This document shows, piece by piece, positions 51,786-60,663 of a stretch of DNA of 64,000 nucleotides. Every line of letters starts with the position of its first letter. Position 1 is the first letter of the stretch. The position numbers were made by a program, and so were the translations under genes. The stretch covers positions 1,054,001 through 1,118,000 of the forward strand of contig NZ_JBFEGG010000001.1 in NCBI RefSeq assembly GCF_047228935.1. The letters run 5' to 3'. Under the pieces are notes generated by a model. It saw nothing but the letters and a program-made list of their open reading frames with translations, had not been told where the DNA came from and did not search any database. The stretch is from Ornithinibacillus sp047228935. Its GTDB lineage: Bacteria > Bacillota > Bacilli > Bacillales > Amphibacillaceae.

Positions 51786-52421
51786 TTAAGAACTAGCATT
51801 TGCGATTTTTACACGGTGTAGGCCAAAAAACCAAAGTAATATCATGAAAGGTATAACATATAAAGCCCAATTCGTAACATAGCCTAAAATAAAATTATAG
51901 ATTCCATGTAGTATGATAGGAATAAACAAAGCTAAAACAATATTTCCTGCTCTATTTTCTGGATTCATTTTTGCCTTCCCGAAGTAAAAGCCCATAATGA
52001 CACCAAATAATGCATGAGAGGATACTGGAAATAGCGCTCTAGTAAAAGCATATTCTATCCCATTTACTAACAAATAGAGAACGTTCTCTACCGTTGCAAA
52101 ACCAAGGCTAATGGAAACCGCGTATACTATCCCATCATAGTGGGTGTTAAATTGAGTATGTTGATAAATTACATATATAAATATGAACCATTTGAAAAAC
52201 TCCTCCAAAAAAGCAACAACAAAAAAGGACTGGATAAAAAGATTTCCGATTTGATCACTCTCAAAAGCATATTGGATGAACATAATTGGGAATACGAGTA
52301 ATCCACCAAAAATAAATGTTCGTATAATCAATGGGAGTGGCTCAGTGATTTTGTCCTTTAAATAAAAAAAAGACATTAATGCAAGTGCAGGAGCAACCCC
52401 AGCAGATATAATTCCTAGCAT
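51786..52421 (-). CDS. prsW: Intramembrane protease PrsW
   Basis: 211 residues with six or seven membrane segments. The PrsW glutamate motif is seen as FLEEFFKWFIF, and GFATVENVLYL and SHALFGVIMGFYFGKA complete the CPBP-like catalytic helices. In B. subtilis PrsW makes the first cut of the anti-sigma factor RsiW, releasing sigma-W under envelope stress. Whether RsiW exists here cannot be told. Confidence 0.93.
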   Translation of the reverse strand: MLGIISAGVAPALALMSFFYLKDKITEPLPLIIRTFIFGGLLVFPIMFIQYAFESDQIGNLFIQSFFVVAFLEEFFKWFIFIYVIYQHTQFNTHYDGIVYAVSISLGFATVENVLYLLVNGIEYAFTRALFPVSSHALFGVIMGFYFGKAKMNPENRAGNIVLALFIPIILHGIYNFILGYVTNWALYVIPFMILLWFFGLHRVKIANASS

Positions 52422-52513
52422 ATTGTAAACCTTCCCCTTCTTAACTAATTCAATCGTACCATGTTACGAAACGATTGGAAATACATAATTTATTAGAAAA
52501 GTAGGTGTTTTTT

Positions 52514-53485
52514 ATGAAAAAAATTATCATCATTCACACAGGTGGTACGATTTCTATGCTCGAAAATAAGCTAACCGGGGAGATTCTTACAACGGATGTA
52601 CATCCACTGTCAAATATTCCATATAATTTTGGTGATAATGTTCTAATTGACGAGCATATCGAGTTCTCTTTACCATCTCCTCATATTACACCAAGACATA
52701 TGCTAAAGTTAGCTAAGTCTATTGAAAAGTTTTTATTAGAATATGATGGGTTAGTTGTAACACATGGAACAGATACATTGGAGGAAACTGCTTATTTTCT
52801 AGATTTAGTTTTAGATACTGAAAAACCAGTTATTGTAACAGGAGCAATGCGTTCTAGTAATGAGATTGGCTCAGATGCGCTATATAATTTAATAAGCTCT
52901 ATTCGGGTTGCATTATCTCCTAACGCATATTCAAAAGGGGTATTAGTGGTAATGAACGATGAAATTCATAGCGCAAAAAATGTTACGAAAACATCAACGA
53001 GTAATATAGCAACCTTTCAAAGTCCACAATTTGGACCGATCGGTATTATTACAAAAGATTCGATCCAATTTCATCATCAGTTAACTTATAGAACCTTTTA
53101 TCCTGCGGAAGACATTTCAAAAAATGTTCCGTTGTTAAAAGCATATGCAGGAATGGATAGTAAAATCTTTGAATTAGTAAACAATGGCAAACCTGATGGG
53201 TTAATAATTGAAGGATTGGGGCAAGGGAATCTTCCTAAAGAAACACTTCCAGCTATTGAACAAATTTTAGCAGATAATATTCCAATAGTATTAGTATCCA
53301 GAAGCTTCCGAGGTGCAGTACAACCCACTTATGCATATGAAGGTGGAGGAAAGAAATTAAAAGAAATGGGAATAATTTTTACTAACGGATTAACTGGACC
53401 AAAAGCAAGGATAAAATTACTCATCGCATTGGAAAATACGACTGATATACACGAATTAAGAAAGATTTTTGAAAATGATATTTAA
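52514..53485 (+). CDS. ansA: L-asparaginase type I
   Basis: 323 residues from the ATG at 52514; the GTG at 52505 overlaps the gtaggtg site. Converts asparagine to aspartate and ammonia in the cytoplasm. Two catalytic threonine motifs: IHTGGTISM near residue 6-14 and THGTDTLEETAYFL near 80. No signal peptide. Stands alone; the repeat element begins five bases past its stop. Confidence 0.95.
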   Translation: MKKIIIIHTGGTISMLENKLTGEILTTDVHPLSNIPYNFGDNVLIDEHIEFSLPSPHITPRHMLKLAKSIEKFLLEYDGLVVTHGTDTLEETAYFLDLVLDTEKPVIVTGAMRSSNEIGSDALYNLISSIRVALSPNAYSKGVLVVMNDEIHSAKNVTKTSTSNIATFQSPQFGPIGIITKDSIQFHHQLTYRTFYPAEDISKNVPLLKAYAGMDSKIFELVNNGKPDGLIIEGLGQGNLPKETLPAIEQILADNIPIVLVSRSFRGAVQPTYAYEGGGKKLKEMGIIFTNGLTGPKARIKLLIALENTTDIHELRKIFENDI

Positions 53486-53490
53486 TGAAA

Positions 53491-53934
53491 GAGGCTGGGA
53501 CATAACAAAATTGTACAGAAGTAAAGCCGAATGATTCACCATACTAGCACCGGGAGGAAAGGCACCGGTGAGACCCCGAGTATGCATCTGCGTCTGCTAG
53601 TAATGCTACGCAGCAGCAGGTTTCCTCGGTGCAAAGCTACAGAGAAGATTATTCAAGTAGCAGCCTGGCTCACCAGCCCCCCGCGGCAAAGAAGACACAG
53701 CGAGGTTCTTTCGTGCTGATGTCGCACTTGTACTGTGAGGTGCAAAGAAGACACTTCGAGGTCTTTTCGAGCAGATGTCGCACTTGTACTGTGAGGTGCA
53801 AAGAAGACACTTCGAGGTCTTTTCGAGCAGATGTCGCGCTTGTGCTGGAAGTGAAAGTGCAGTATATTTCCAGTGCGTCGTAGGTGCACTACATTCGGTT
53901 ATTCATTTGACTAAAAAACTTTTGTCTCAGCCTC
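53491..53934. mobile_element. 444-bp MITE-like repeat element with inverted termini
   Basis: Between the convergent ansA and monooxygenase genes. Left end gaggctgggaca, 23 bases, gccgaatg; right end, read in reverse complement, gaggctgagaca, 23 bases, accgaatg. So the first and last 43 bases form an imperfect inverted repeat with equal spacing. The interior is richer in G+C than the neighbourhood, holds a long-range pair (gcaccgggaggaaa / tttcctcggtgc) and three 56-bp tandem units. It has no transposase and no believable ORF. I infer a non-autonomous interspersed element. Confidence 0.65.
53686..53853. repeat. Three 56-bp tandem repeats inside the element
   Basis: Copies start at 53686, 53742 and 53798, exactly 56 bases apart, each beginning gcaaagaagacac. 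The second and third are identical for their first 40 bases; the first has a diverged centre and the third a diverged end. G+C of copy two is 27 of 56. The period is not a multiple of three, so it does not encode a peptide repeat. Each copy can fold through aagac/gtctt and gcactt/aggtgc arms. Confidence 0.9.
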
Positions 53935-54979
53935 TCTCATTTTCCCAACGAGTAATTTCTTCTCGAACTAAAGGAGCTACTTCTTTACCCAGTAACTCTA
54001 TAGCTCTCATTACATCCTCATGTGGCATTGATCCCACTGGAACATGGAGCATAAACCGTTTAATGCCAACATGTTTACGTAATAAAACTATTTTATCCGC
54101 AACAGTTTTTGTATCACCTACATATAATGCCCCCTCTAAACTTCTAGCATGGTCAAACGTACCTCTAGTATATAGAGACCATCCACGCTCTTTTGCTAAT
54201 ACATTCATCGCTTGTTGTGTTGGAGGAAAGAATTTTTCAACTGCTTCGTCCACACTATCAGCAATAAATCCATGCGAATGTGAAGCTACAATTAATTTGG
54301 ATGGATCGTGCCCTGCTTGTGATGCTGCGCGATAATACAAGTCAACTAATGGGGCGAATTGCAATGGGCTACCACCAATAATTGCCAGAGCTAACGGCAA
54401 TCCTAATACACCCGCACGAACAATTGATTCTGGTGTTCCACCACTTGCAATCCATACTGGAATTGGTTTTTGTACTGGTCTAGGGTATATTCCAAGATTA
54501 TGTATCGATGCCCTATGTTTTCCTTCCCAAGATACAACTTCCGACTCCCTAATCTTTAACAATAATTCTAATTTTTCATCAAAGAGTTCATTGTAATCTT
54601 TTAAGTCATAGCCAAATAAAGGAAACGATTCAATAAAAGAGCCACGACCTGCCATTATTTCTGCTCTACCGTTAGAAATGGCATCTATTGTTGCGAAATC
54701 TTGAAAAACACGAACTGGATCATTAGAAGATAGCACTGTTACCGCACTAGATAATCTGATCTTTTTGGTTCTTGACGCCGCTGCTGCCAATAAAACAGCA
54801 GGTGCTGAACTTGCATAATCTTTCCGATGATGCTCCCCCACTCCAAATATATCGAGTCCAACTTCATCCGCTAAAACTATTTCTTCTACTACTTCACGAA
54901 TTCTTTCAGGATGACTTAATACTTCACCTGTTTTAATATCTGGGGTTGTTTCTACAAAAGTTGTAACACCTATTTCCAC
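53927..54979 (-). CDS. LLM-class flavin-dependent oxidoreductase (luciferase-like)
   Basis: 350 residues from a GTG start with gaggag upstream. TIM-barrel flavin monooxygenase of the bacterial luciferase superfamily: DEVGLDIFGVGEHHRKDY near residue 38, RLSSAVTVLSSNDPVR, and PVWIASGGTPES. The substrate cannot be told. The last codons and the stop (GAG AGA GGC TGA) lie in or next to the right terminus of the repeat element, so the C-terminus has been shaped by it. ypdA is 17 bases upstream, so the two may be cotranscribed. Confidence 0.88.
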   Translation of the reverse strand: MEIGVTTFVETTPDIKTGEVLSHPERIREVVEEIVLADEVGLDIFGVGEHHRKDYASSAPAVLLAAAASRTKKIRLSSAVTVLSSNDPVRVFQDFATIDAISNGRAEIMAGRGSFIESFPLFGYDLKDYNELFDEKLELLLKIRESEVVSWEGKHRASIHNLGIYPRPVQKPIPVWIASGGTPESIVRAGVLGLPLALAIIGGSPLQFAPLVDLYYRAASQAGHDPSKLIVASHSHGFIADSVDEAVEKFFPPTQQAMNVLAKERGWSLYTRGTFDHARSLEGALYVGDTKTVADKIVLLRKHVGIKRFMLHVPVGSMPHEDVMRAIELLGKEVAPLVREEITRWENERG

Positions 54980-54996
54980 GTGAATTCTCCTCTACA

Positions 54997-55983
54997 CTAA
55001 TTTGTACGGGATGCAATGACGTCTGCTATCTTCTCTCCGTGAAATCTTCCATTTTCAATAAAAATCTCATTGTTGTTATTACCGGCTGCTACAACACCTG
55101 CTACAAATACACCTTCTATATTAGTTTCATATGTCCCTTCATCATATATCGGTTTACCATTCTCAGGATTAAACTGAACCCCTATCTCCTTAATTAACTT
55201 TACATCTGGGCGATACCCTGTCATTGCAAAAACAAAATCATTAGCAATTTTATACTCTTTATCTTCAATCTGATAATAAACTGCTTCATTCGTTATCTTT
55301 AGAACCTCTGCCTTAAATACCATCCTGATAATATCTTTTCTTACTAATGAATCAAAATCTGGTAATATCCACGGTTTAATACTTTTAGAATAATTGTCTC
55401 CTCGATATAAAACGGTAATATGCGCACCTGCTTTATGGAGTTCTAAGGCAGCATCTACCGCTGAATTCTTGCCTCCAATTACGACAACATTCTTATTAAA
55501 ATAAGGATGCCCTTCCTTAAAATAATGATGAACTTTTGGTAACTCTTCACCAGGAATATTCATATAGTTAGGTTGGTCATAATATCCAGTTGCAATAATA
55601 ACTTGTTCAGCTTCATAACTTTGTTCTTCTCCAGTGAATTTCTCAGTTAATACATTGAACTTATTATTTTCATTTTTTAAAGAGGTTACTTTTTCATATG
55701 AGTGTATCCTCAAATTACTTCTTTCTGCAACATTTCTATAATAAGCTAGCGCTTGATTTCTTTTTGGCTTTTGCATTTCTGTAATGAACGGAATACCTCC
55801 TATTTCTAACTTATCACTTGAACTAAAGAATGTCTGATGTGTTGGATAATTGTGTATGGAATTAACAACATTTCCTTTTTCAATAATTAAAGATTCTATA
55901 CCTTTTTCCTTTAATGCAATTGCACATGCTAGTCCACAAGGTCCAGCACCAATGATAATTACCTTTTCCTTCTGTATACTCAT
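54997..55983 (-). CDS. ypdA: Bacillithiol disulfide reductase (Bdr)
   Basis: 328 residues from the ATG at 55983 (ggggaa 9 bases upstream). NADPH-dependent flavoprotein that reduces oxidised bacillithiol. FAD motif GAGPCGLACAIAL with the family's active-site Cys, and the NADPH motif GGKNSAVDAALEL near residue 165. C-terminal FVAGVVAAGNNNNEIFIENGR is typical. Companion to bshA in this window. Confidence 0.93.
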   Translation of the reverse strand: MSIQKEKVIIIGAGPCGLACAIALKEKGIESLIIEKGNVVNSIHNYPTHQTFFSSSDKLEIGGIPFITEMQKPKRNQALAYYRNVAERSNLRIHSYEKVTSLKNENNKFNVLTEKFTGEEQSYEAEQVIIATGYYDQPNYMNIPGEELPKVHHYFKEGHPYFNKNVVVIGGKNSAVDAALELHKAGAHITVLYRGDNYSKSIKPWILPDFDSLVRKDIIRMVFKAEVLKITNEAVYYQIEDKEYKIANDFVFAMTGYRPDVKLIKEIGVQFNPENGKPIYDEGTYETNIEGVFVAGVVAAGNNNNEIFIENGRFHGEKIADVIASRTN

Positions 55984-56011
55984 TAATCGCACTTCCCCTT
56001 AACTAAAAATC

Positions 56012-56042
56012 AAAAAACCCTTATCTTTTTATATGATAAGAG
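56012..56042 (-). terminator. Terminator of gudB
   Basis: 8-bp stem ctcttatc / gataaggg with one G-U pair and a 9-base loop, then U6 on the minus strand. Between gudB and ypdA. Confidence 0.85.
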
Positions 56043-56067
56043 CTTTTTGTATCATTATTCATACAAG

Positions 56068-57348
56068 TTATACCCAGCCACGGAAGCGAGATGCTTCAGC
56101 CATTTTTCTAACTCCAACCATGTATGCAGCTAAACGCATATCAATTCTTCTTGTTTCAGCTGTATCATATATGGTATTAAAAGCCTTTGTCATCGTTTGG
56201 TAAAGTCTTTCATCAATTTCTTCTTCCGTCCAATAAAAACCTTGGTTGTTTTGAACCCATTCAAAATAAGATACTGTAACGCCACCAGCAGAAGCAAGTA
56301 CGTCAGGGACGAGTAAAATCCCTCTTTCAGTTAGGATTTTAGTTGCTTCCATTGTAGTTGGTCCATTCGCCGCTTCCACAACAATAGTTGCTTTTATGTT
56401 ATTCGCATTTTCTTTTGTAATTTGATTTTCTACAGCTGCAGGTACAAGTATATCACATTCTTGTTCCAATAATTCTTTATTTGTAATGGTATTATTAAAT
56501 AATTTCGTGACAGTACCAAAGCTATCTCTACGGTCTAATAGATAATCAATATCTAACCCTTCAGGGTCATATAACCCACCATATGCATCTGAAATGCCAA
56601 CAACGATAGCACCAGCATCATGTAAAAACTTCGATAAAAAGCTTCCAGCGTTTCCAAACCCTTGTACAATTACTTTTGCACCTTTAACATCAATGTTGCG
56701 TTTCTTAGCAGCTTCATTGATACAAATTGTAACACCTTTTGCCGTTGCAGATTCTCTACCATGTGAACCGCCTAGTACTATTGGTTTTCCTGTAATGAAA
56801 CCAGGGCTATTAAATTCATCAATTCTACTGTATTCATCCATCATCCATGCCATAATTTGAGAGTTAGTGAAAACATCTGGTGCAGGAATGTCTTTCGTTG
56901 GTCCAACAATTTGACTAACTGCTCTTACATATCCACGACTTAAAGCTTCTAGCTCACGGAATGACATTTCACGTGGGTCGCAAATTATGCCACCTTTACC
57001 ACCACCATAGGGTAGGTCAACTATTCCAGCTTTTAAACTCATCCATATAGATAATGCCTTTACTTCTCTTTCCGTTACATCGGGATGGAATCTGATTCCA
57101 CCTTTTGTAGGTCCTACAGCATCATTGTGTTGTGCACGATATCCAGTGAAGATTTTAGTTGATCCATCATCCATACGTACAGGTATACGAACTGTCATCA
57201 TACGAAGTGGCTCTTTTAACAACTCATAAACTTCATCAGGGTAACCCAGTTTCTCCAGTGCATTTTTTACAACAGTTTGTGTTGAGTTAAGTACATCCAT
57301 TTGATCATTTTTCTCTTTGGTAGAATCTGCTGCTTTTTCGGCTACCAT
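56068..57348 (-). CDS. gudB: NAD-dependent glutamate dehydrogenase
   Basis: 426 residues. Deaminates glutamate to 2-oxoglutarate. The catalytic lysine block is LPYGGGKGGIICDPR, the substrate block PAPDVFTNSQIMAWMMDEYS, and the nucleotide motif GFGNAGSFLS. There is no duplication near the active site of the kind that makes B. subtilis 168 GudB inactive. aggaggt precedes the ATG. Confidence 0.95.
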   Translation of the reverse strand: MVAEKAADSTKEKNDQMDVLNSTQTVVKNALEKLGYPDEVYELLKEPLRMMTVRIPVRMDDGSTKIFTGYRAQHNDAVGPTKGGIRFHPDVTEREVKALSIWMSLKAGIVDLPYGGGKGGIICDPREMSFRELEALSRGYVRAVSQIVGPTKDIPAPDVFTNSQIMAWMMDEYSRIDEFNSPGFITGKPIVLGGSHGRESATAKGVTICINEAAKKRNIDVKGAKVIVQGFGNAGSFLSKFLHDAGAIVVGISDAYGGLYDPEGLDIDYLLDRRDSFGTVTKLFNNTITNKELLEQECDILVPAAVENQITKENANNIKATIVVEAANGPTTMEATKILTERGILLVPDVLASAGGVTVSYFEWVQNNQGFYWTEEEIDERLYQTMTKAFNTIYDTAETRRIDMRLAAYMVGVRKMAEASRFRGWV

Positions 57349-57521
57349 GAATTTACCTCCTAAGGAACATATAAATATTTATAATAGCTATTCTCAGAGA
57401 TTAGTATACACGTTAAAAACAAATATGCAATATAAAAACCCTCTTTTTCTTATTAATTTTATAAAAAATGTAAACGCTTACTACTATATATCATTTCTAA
57501 TAATATTATAAAAATACTGAA

Positions 57522-58100
57522 TTAATTAAAAGCCTTCATAATGGTTTCGATTGCATTTGATTTAATAATAATTTTCCCATATTCTTTAAGTCGATAAGAC
57601 GTAACAATACTAGGATTTGAGAACTCTGACATGAGTGCAATAATATTTTCTTTATTATTACCTCCTAGTTCATCTCGTCTTAGAAGCATATAATAGCGGC
57701 TTCCCATATAAAATATTTGTCCGCCATTTACAGATAACGTGTTTAAATAGGAAGATACTTGTATTATGCTTTCAAAATCATCAAATGAAAAAATTAACTC
57801 TCTGCTCTCGTCTAGTGTAACCTTCATTTCAATGAAATCCTCATCCCAATCTATATTATCAGCGTTTTGCGTCACAATAACATGCATACCTTGTGCTTGC
57901 ATAAGATAGACTTGCACATAAAGCTTACCCTCAAGTTCAAAACCTAACTCTGAACTTGCTTCATACATAACATCTGTAAAGAGGTTCTGGATGCTTGTAG
58001 CATCAGTTAACAACTCCTCCTTATTAAATCCCCGCTCTACCAAATCATCAAACGTTAAAAATATTGTAAATTGACTACTGGACACCCTTTCAATACGCAC
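57522..58100 (-). CDS. mecB: MecA-like adaptor protein (YpbH/MecB)
   Basis: 192 residues from a GTG start with gaggagg 7 bases upstream. N-terminal MRIERVSSSQFTIFLTFDDL is the substrate-binding MecA domain, and the C-terminal ~100 residues bind ClpC. MecA-family adaptors deliver ComK and other targets to ClpCP and help assemble ClpC. Position after gudB and before ypbD identifies it as the YpbH paralogue. Confidence 0.88.
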   Translation of the reverse strand: MRIERVSSSQFTIFLTFDDLVERGFNKEELLTDATSIQNLFTDVMYEASSELGFELEGKLYVQVYLMQAQGMHVIVTQNADNIDWDEDFIEMKVTLDESRELIFSFDDFESIIQVSSYLNTLSVNGGQIFYMGSRYYMLLRRDELGGNNKENIIALMSEFSNPSIVTSYRLKEYGKIIIKSNAIETIMKAFN

Positions 58101-58249
58101 ATAGCATCCTCCTCAAATGAACAAAATATTCCTCTTCAAAGGTTAGCCTATCTAGCTACAATGAAATTGTTTTTATTAGTATATGCTTTTTTATAAATTG
58201 TTGAACGTTATACAAGTTAACTTTTACATAAGGAGAAATTCATTATTTT

Positions 58250-58552
58250 TTAAAAAGAAATCATCCCATCCCCTAGAATAAAAAGGATAACCAATACGGC
58301 TAGTAGTAATACTACAACAAAAGCTAATCTTAAAAAAGGTTTTGTAATTTTTAAATGTGTTCTTTTTCTCTTATGGCCGTGAACCTCTTTTCTTGGGGGA
58401 AGATTTAGTACACTAATATCTTTCTGATTTGTACTGTCAACATTATGATCTTCATCTGGAATTACCTCTCTTTGATGTCGGTTCAATTCACTTAAAATAG
58501 TTTTTAGCTCATCAGCTTGATCTTGGCTATTCGTTGTTTTAGTATCTTCCAT
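58250..58552 (-). CDS. Small membrane protein at the ypbE position, lacking a LysM domain
   Basis: 100 residues from the ATG at 58552 (ggggtg upstream; it starts right after the ypbD stop). A hydrophilic, charged cytoplasmic part with LNLPPRKEVHGHKRKRT, one membrane segment (about 76-97) and only three residues outside. At this position other bacilli have YpbE, which continues into an extracytoplasmic LysM domain. Here that domain is absent. The relation to YpbE is an inference from position and topology. Confidence 0.45.
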   Translation of the reverse strand: MEDTKTTNSQDQADELKTILSELNRHQREVIPDEDHNVDSTNQKDISVLNLPPRKEVHGHKRKRTHLKITKPFLRLAFVVVLLLAVLVILFILGDGMISF

Positions 58553-58553
58553 G

Positions 58554-59129
58554 TTAATCACCCCAAATCTTATAACGGATAAGTAATCCTAATAAAAAAT
58601 CAATTAAAAAATGTGTGGTTATGGTAACGACTAAACTACCAGTAATTATATATATATACCCAATTACAAAGCTTACTAATAAAACAGAAATCAAAAGGAT
58701 AGGCTTACGTAAATATCGCACATGTACCAATGCAAAGGTAATACTTGCAATAAGATAGCCATAATTCGTTTGTAAAACACCACGGAATAATAGTTCTTCT
58801 GAGACTGCTACTAATAATGTAATAAGAAAAATTTTAGGGAGAGAAATATTAGTAAAGATTCGTTTATTAATACCACCGTCATCATAGTACGAATTCGATA
58901 AAGAGGAAATCATTATGAGGTCAATAAGTACAATAACAATTCCCGGTACTATACCGAAATAAACTATTTCTTTCAGATTTACTGTAAATAAATTTATCCA
59001 ATCAGCAAAACGCTCAAATAGAATAAAACTCAATATAACCGATATCAATAATAACAATATTTGTGAAAAGACAACTGCTTTTCTCAATTTTTGATCTGTA
59101 AGCTGCTTTGCGATTTCTGATTGCTTCAT
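58554..59129 (-). CDS. ypbD: CPBP-family intramembrane metalloprotease YpbD
   Basis: 191 residues with about six membrane segments. The CPBP motif EELLFRG near residue 118 and a later H in FALVHVRY mark the catalytic helices. Substrate unknown. Starts one base after recQ stop, in a tight operon ypbB-recQ-ypbD-(ypbE-like). Confidence 0.9.
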   Translation of the reverse strand: MKQSEIAKQLTDQKLRKAVVFSQILLLLISVILSFILFERFADWINLFTVNLKEIVYFGIVPGIVIVLIDLIMISSLSNSYYDDGGINKRIFTNISLPKIFLITLLVAVSEELLFRGVLQTNYGYLIASITFALVHVRYLRKPILLISVLLVSFVIGYIYIITGSLVVTITTHFLIDFLLGLLIRYKIWGD

Positions 59130-59130
59130 A

Positions 59131-60663
59131 TTACTCTCCTATTAACAATAAACGCTTTAATTTAATTTCCCATGATTGTGTTGACCTGTTTTTATTCGTC
59201 TGATCTGGTTTAAAGCTTTGCAGATTAATTCCGCAGTTACTACAACAATATTCATCAATCTTTGTATAGACTTTTTGGAATTTTGTATAAAGTTTTTCTC
59301 TTAAACAGCCTTCTGCCTGGATCCATCTTAATATATCATTTAACTTGGATTGCTTTAATAGCAGTCGTTCATCACGAATATTCTGAATTAGTTTAAATGT
59401 TTGTTCAATTTTACTTTGGTCATATTTTAAACCATTTTCTAAATTGATGCCATGTTTATCTAATTGAAAAGAAATAAATCTCCATTGTACCTCACTAACT
59501 TCAAAAAATGATTCAATTTCCTCAATATTATGTGGCAAAGATAAATTATTTTTTTGATAGGAATGTATGCCTCGATAGACACGCATTAAATCCTCATCTG
59601 ATGGTAGCTCACTTTCTATCATTTGCTTTGGTAAGAAAATATCTTGCTTACTATACAATAGAATACTAACACTTTGATGACCGTCTCTACCCGCCCTACC
59701 TATTTCTTGAATAAAGGATTCTAGTTGACCTGGAAAATGATAATGAAATACAAATCGAATGTTATTTTTATTGATCCCCATTCCAAATGCACTAGTACAA
59801 CAAATTATGTCTATTTGGTCATTCATAAACTGTTGTTGTATTGCAATACGATCCATTTGTTCCATGCCACCGTGATAATAGGCAATCCGATGGTCAGGAA
59901 GCCTCTCAGAAAGTATGTGTGAAACATTTTCAGCTGCAGATTTACTAGAGAAATATATTAAAGAAGGCATCTTTCTTTCCTTAAGAACACTAGTAATTAT
60001 TTCCAGCTTTTCTTCGTTATTTACCACTTCCTGAACGGAAAGAGCAATGTTAGTTCTATCCATAGGAAAGACATGTTTGATCATAGATGGGCGTTTAAGT
60101 GAAGAAATAATATCTTCTTGTACTTCATTAGTTGCCGTTGCACTTAATGCCAGAACAGGCGGATTACCTAACATTTCAGTAATAGTATCTAATTTTTGAT
60201 AATCTGGTCTAAATTCATGCCCCCATTGTGAAATACAATGGGCTTCATCTACAACAAACAAACTAACAGAAAGACTTTGCAAATAGGATTGAAGTTCCTT
60301 CTGTTGTAATATTTCTGGCGATACGTAGATTAATTTATACTTGTTTATGTTCCGGAATATATATTTTCTATTTTCATAATCTAAAAAACTATTAATTGCG
60401 ACTGCTTCTTTATAATTCTTAGCTTTTAACTCTTTTACTTGATCCATCATTAAAGAAATTAATGGTGATACTACAATCGTTATACCGTCAAGAAGTCTGG
60501 ACGGTAACTGGTAACAAATTGATTTACCTGTACCAGTTGGAAGAATGCCTAATACATCTTTTCCATCTAAACAATCAGAAATAATCTCCTTTTGACCAGT
60601 TCGAAATTCCGAATATCCGAAATAATGTTCAAGTTCATTTTCTAACGATAACCTTTTATACAT
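59131..60663 (-). CDS. recQ: ATP-dependent DNA helicase RecQ (short form)
   Basis: 510 residues. 3'-5' superfamily 2 helicase. Walker A LPTGTGKS near residue 40, the DEAH box in VVDEAHCISQWGHEFRPDY, and the C-terminal zinc-binding cysteines in YCCSNCG. No HRDC domain, as in other short RecQ proteins of this locus. Overlaps the end of ypbB by eight bases. Confidence 0.94.
   Translation of the reverse strand: MYKRLSLENELEHYFGYSEFRTGQKEIISDCLDGKDVLGILPTGTGKSICYQLPSRLLDGITIVVSPLISLMMDQVKELKAKNYKEAVAINSFLDYENRKYIFRNINKYKLIYVSPEILQQKELQSYLQSLSVSLFVVDEAHCISQWGHEFRPDYQKLDTITEMLGNPPVLALSATATNEVQEDIISSLKRPSMIKHVFPMDRTNIALSVQEVVNNEEKLEIITSVLKERKMPSLIYFSSKSAAENVSHILSERLPDHRIAYYHGGMEQMDRIAIQQQFMNDQIDIICCTSAFGMGINKNNIRFVFHYHFPGQLESFIQEIGRAGRDGHQSVSILLYSKQDIFLPKQMIESELPSDEDLMRVYRGIHSYQKNNLSLPHNIEEIESFFEVSEVQWRFISFQLDKHGINLENGLKYDQSKIEQTFKLIQNIRDERLLLKQSKLNDILRWIQAEGCLREKLYTKFQKVYTKIDEYCCSNCGINLQSFKPDQTNKNRSTQSWEIKLKRLLLIGE

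Noticed and set aside
53686..53853. CRISPR array
   Set aside because: Units are contiguous 56-mers without spacers and there are no cas genes.
53653..53889. ORFs on both strands inside the repeat element (also 53629-53883 and 53775-54335)
   Set aside because: They exist because the 56-bp units are open in several frames; the period shifts frame each copy, there is no ribosome site, and the longest one runs antisense into the monooxygenase.
56594..56860. 88-codon + strand ORF within gudB
   Set aside because: Antisense shadow without ribosome site.
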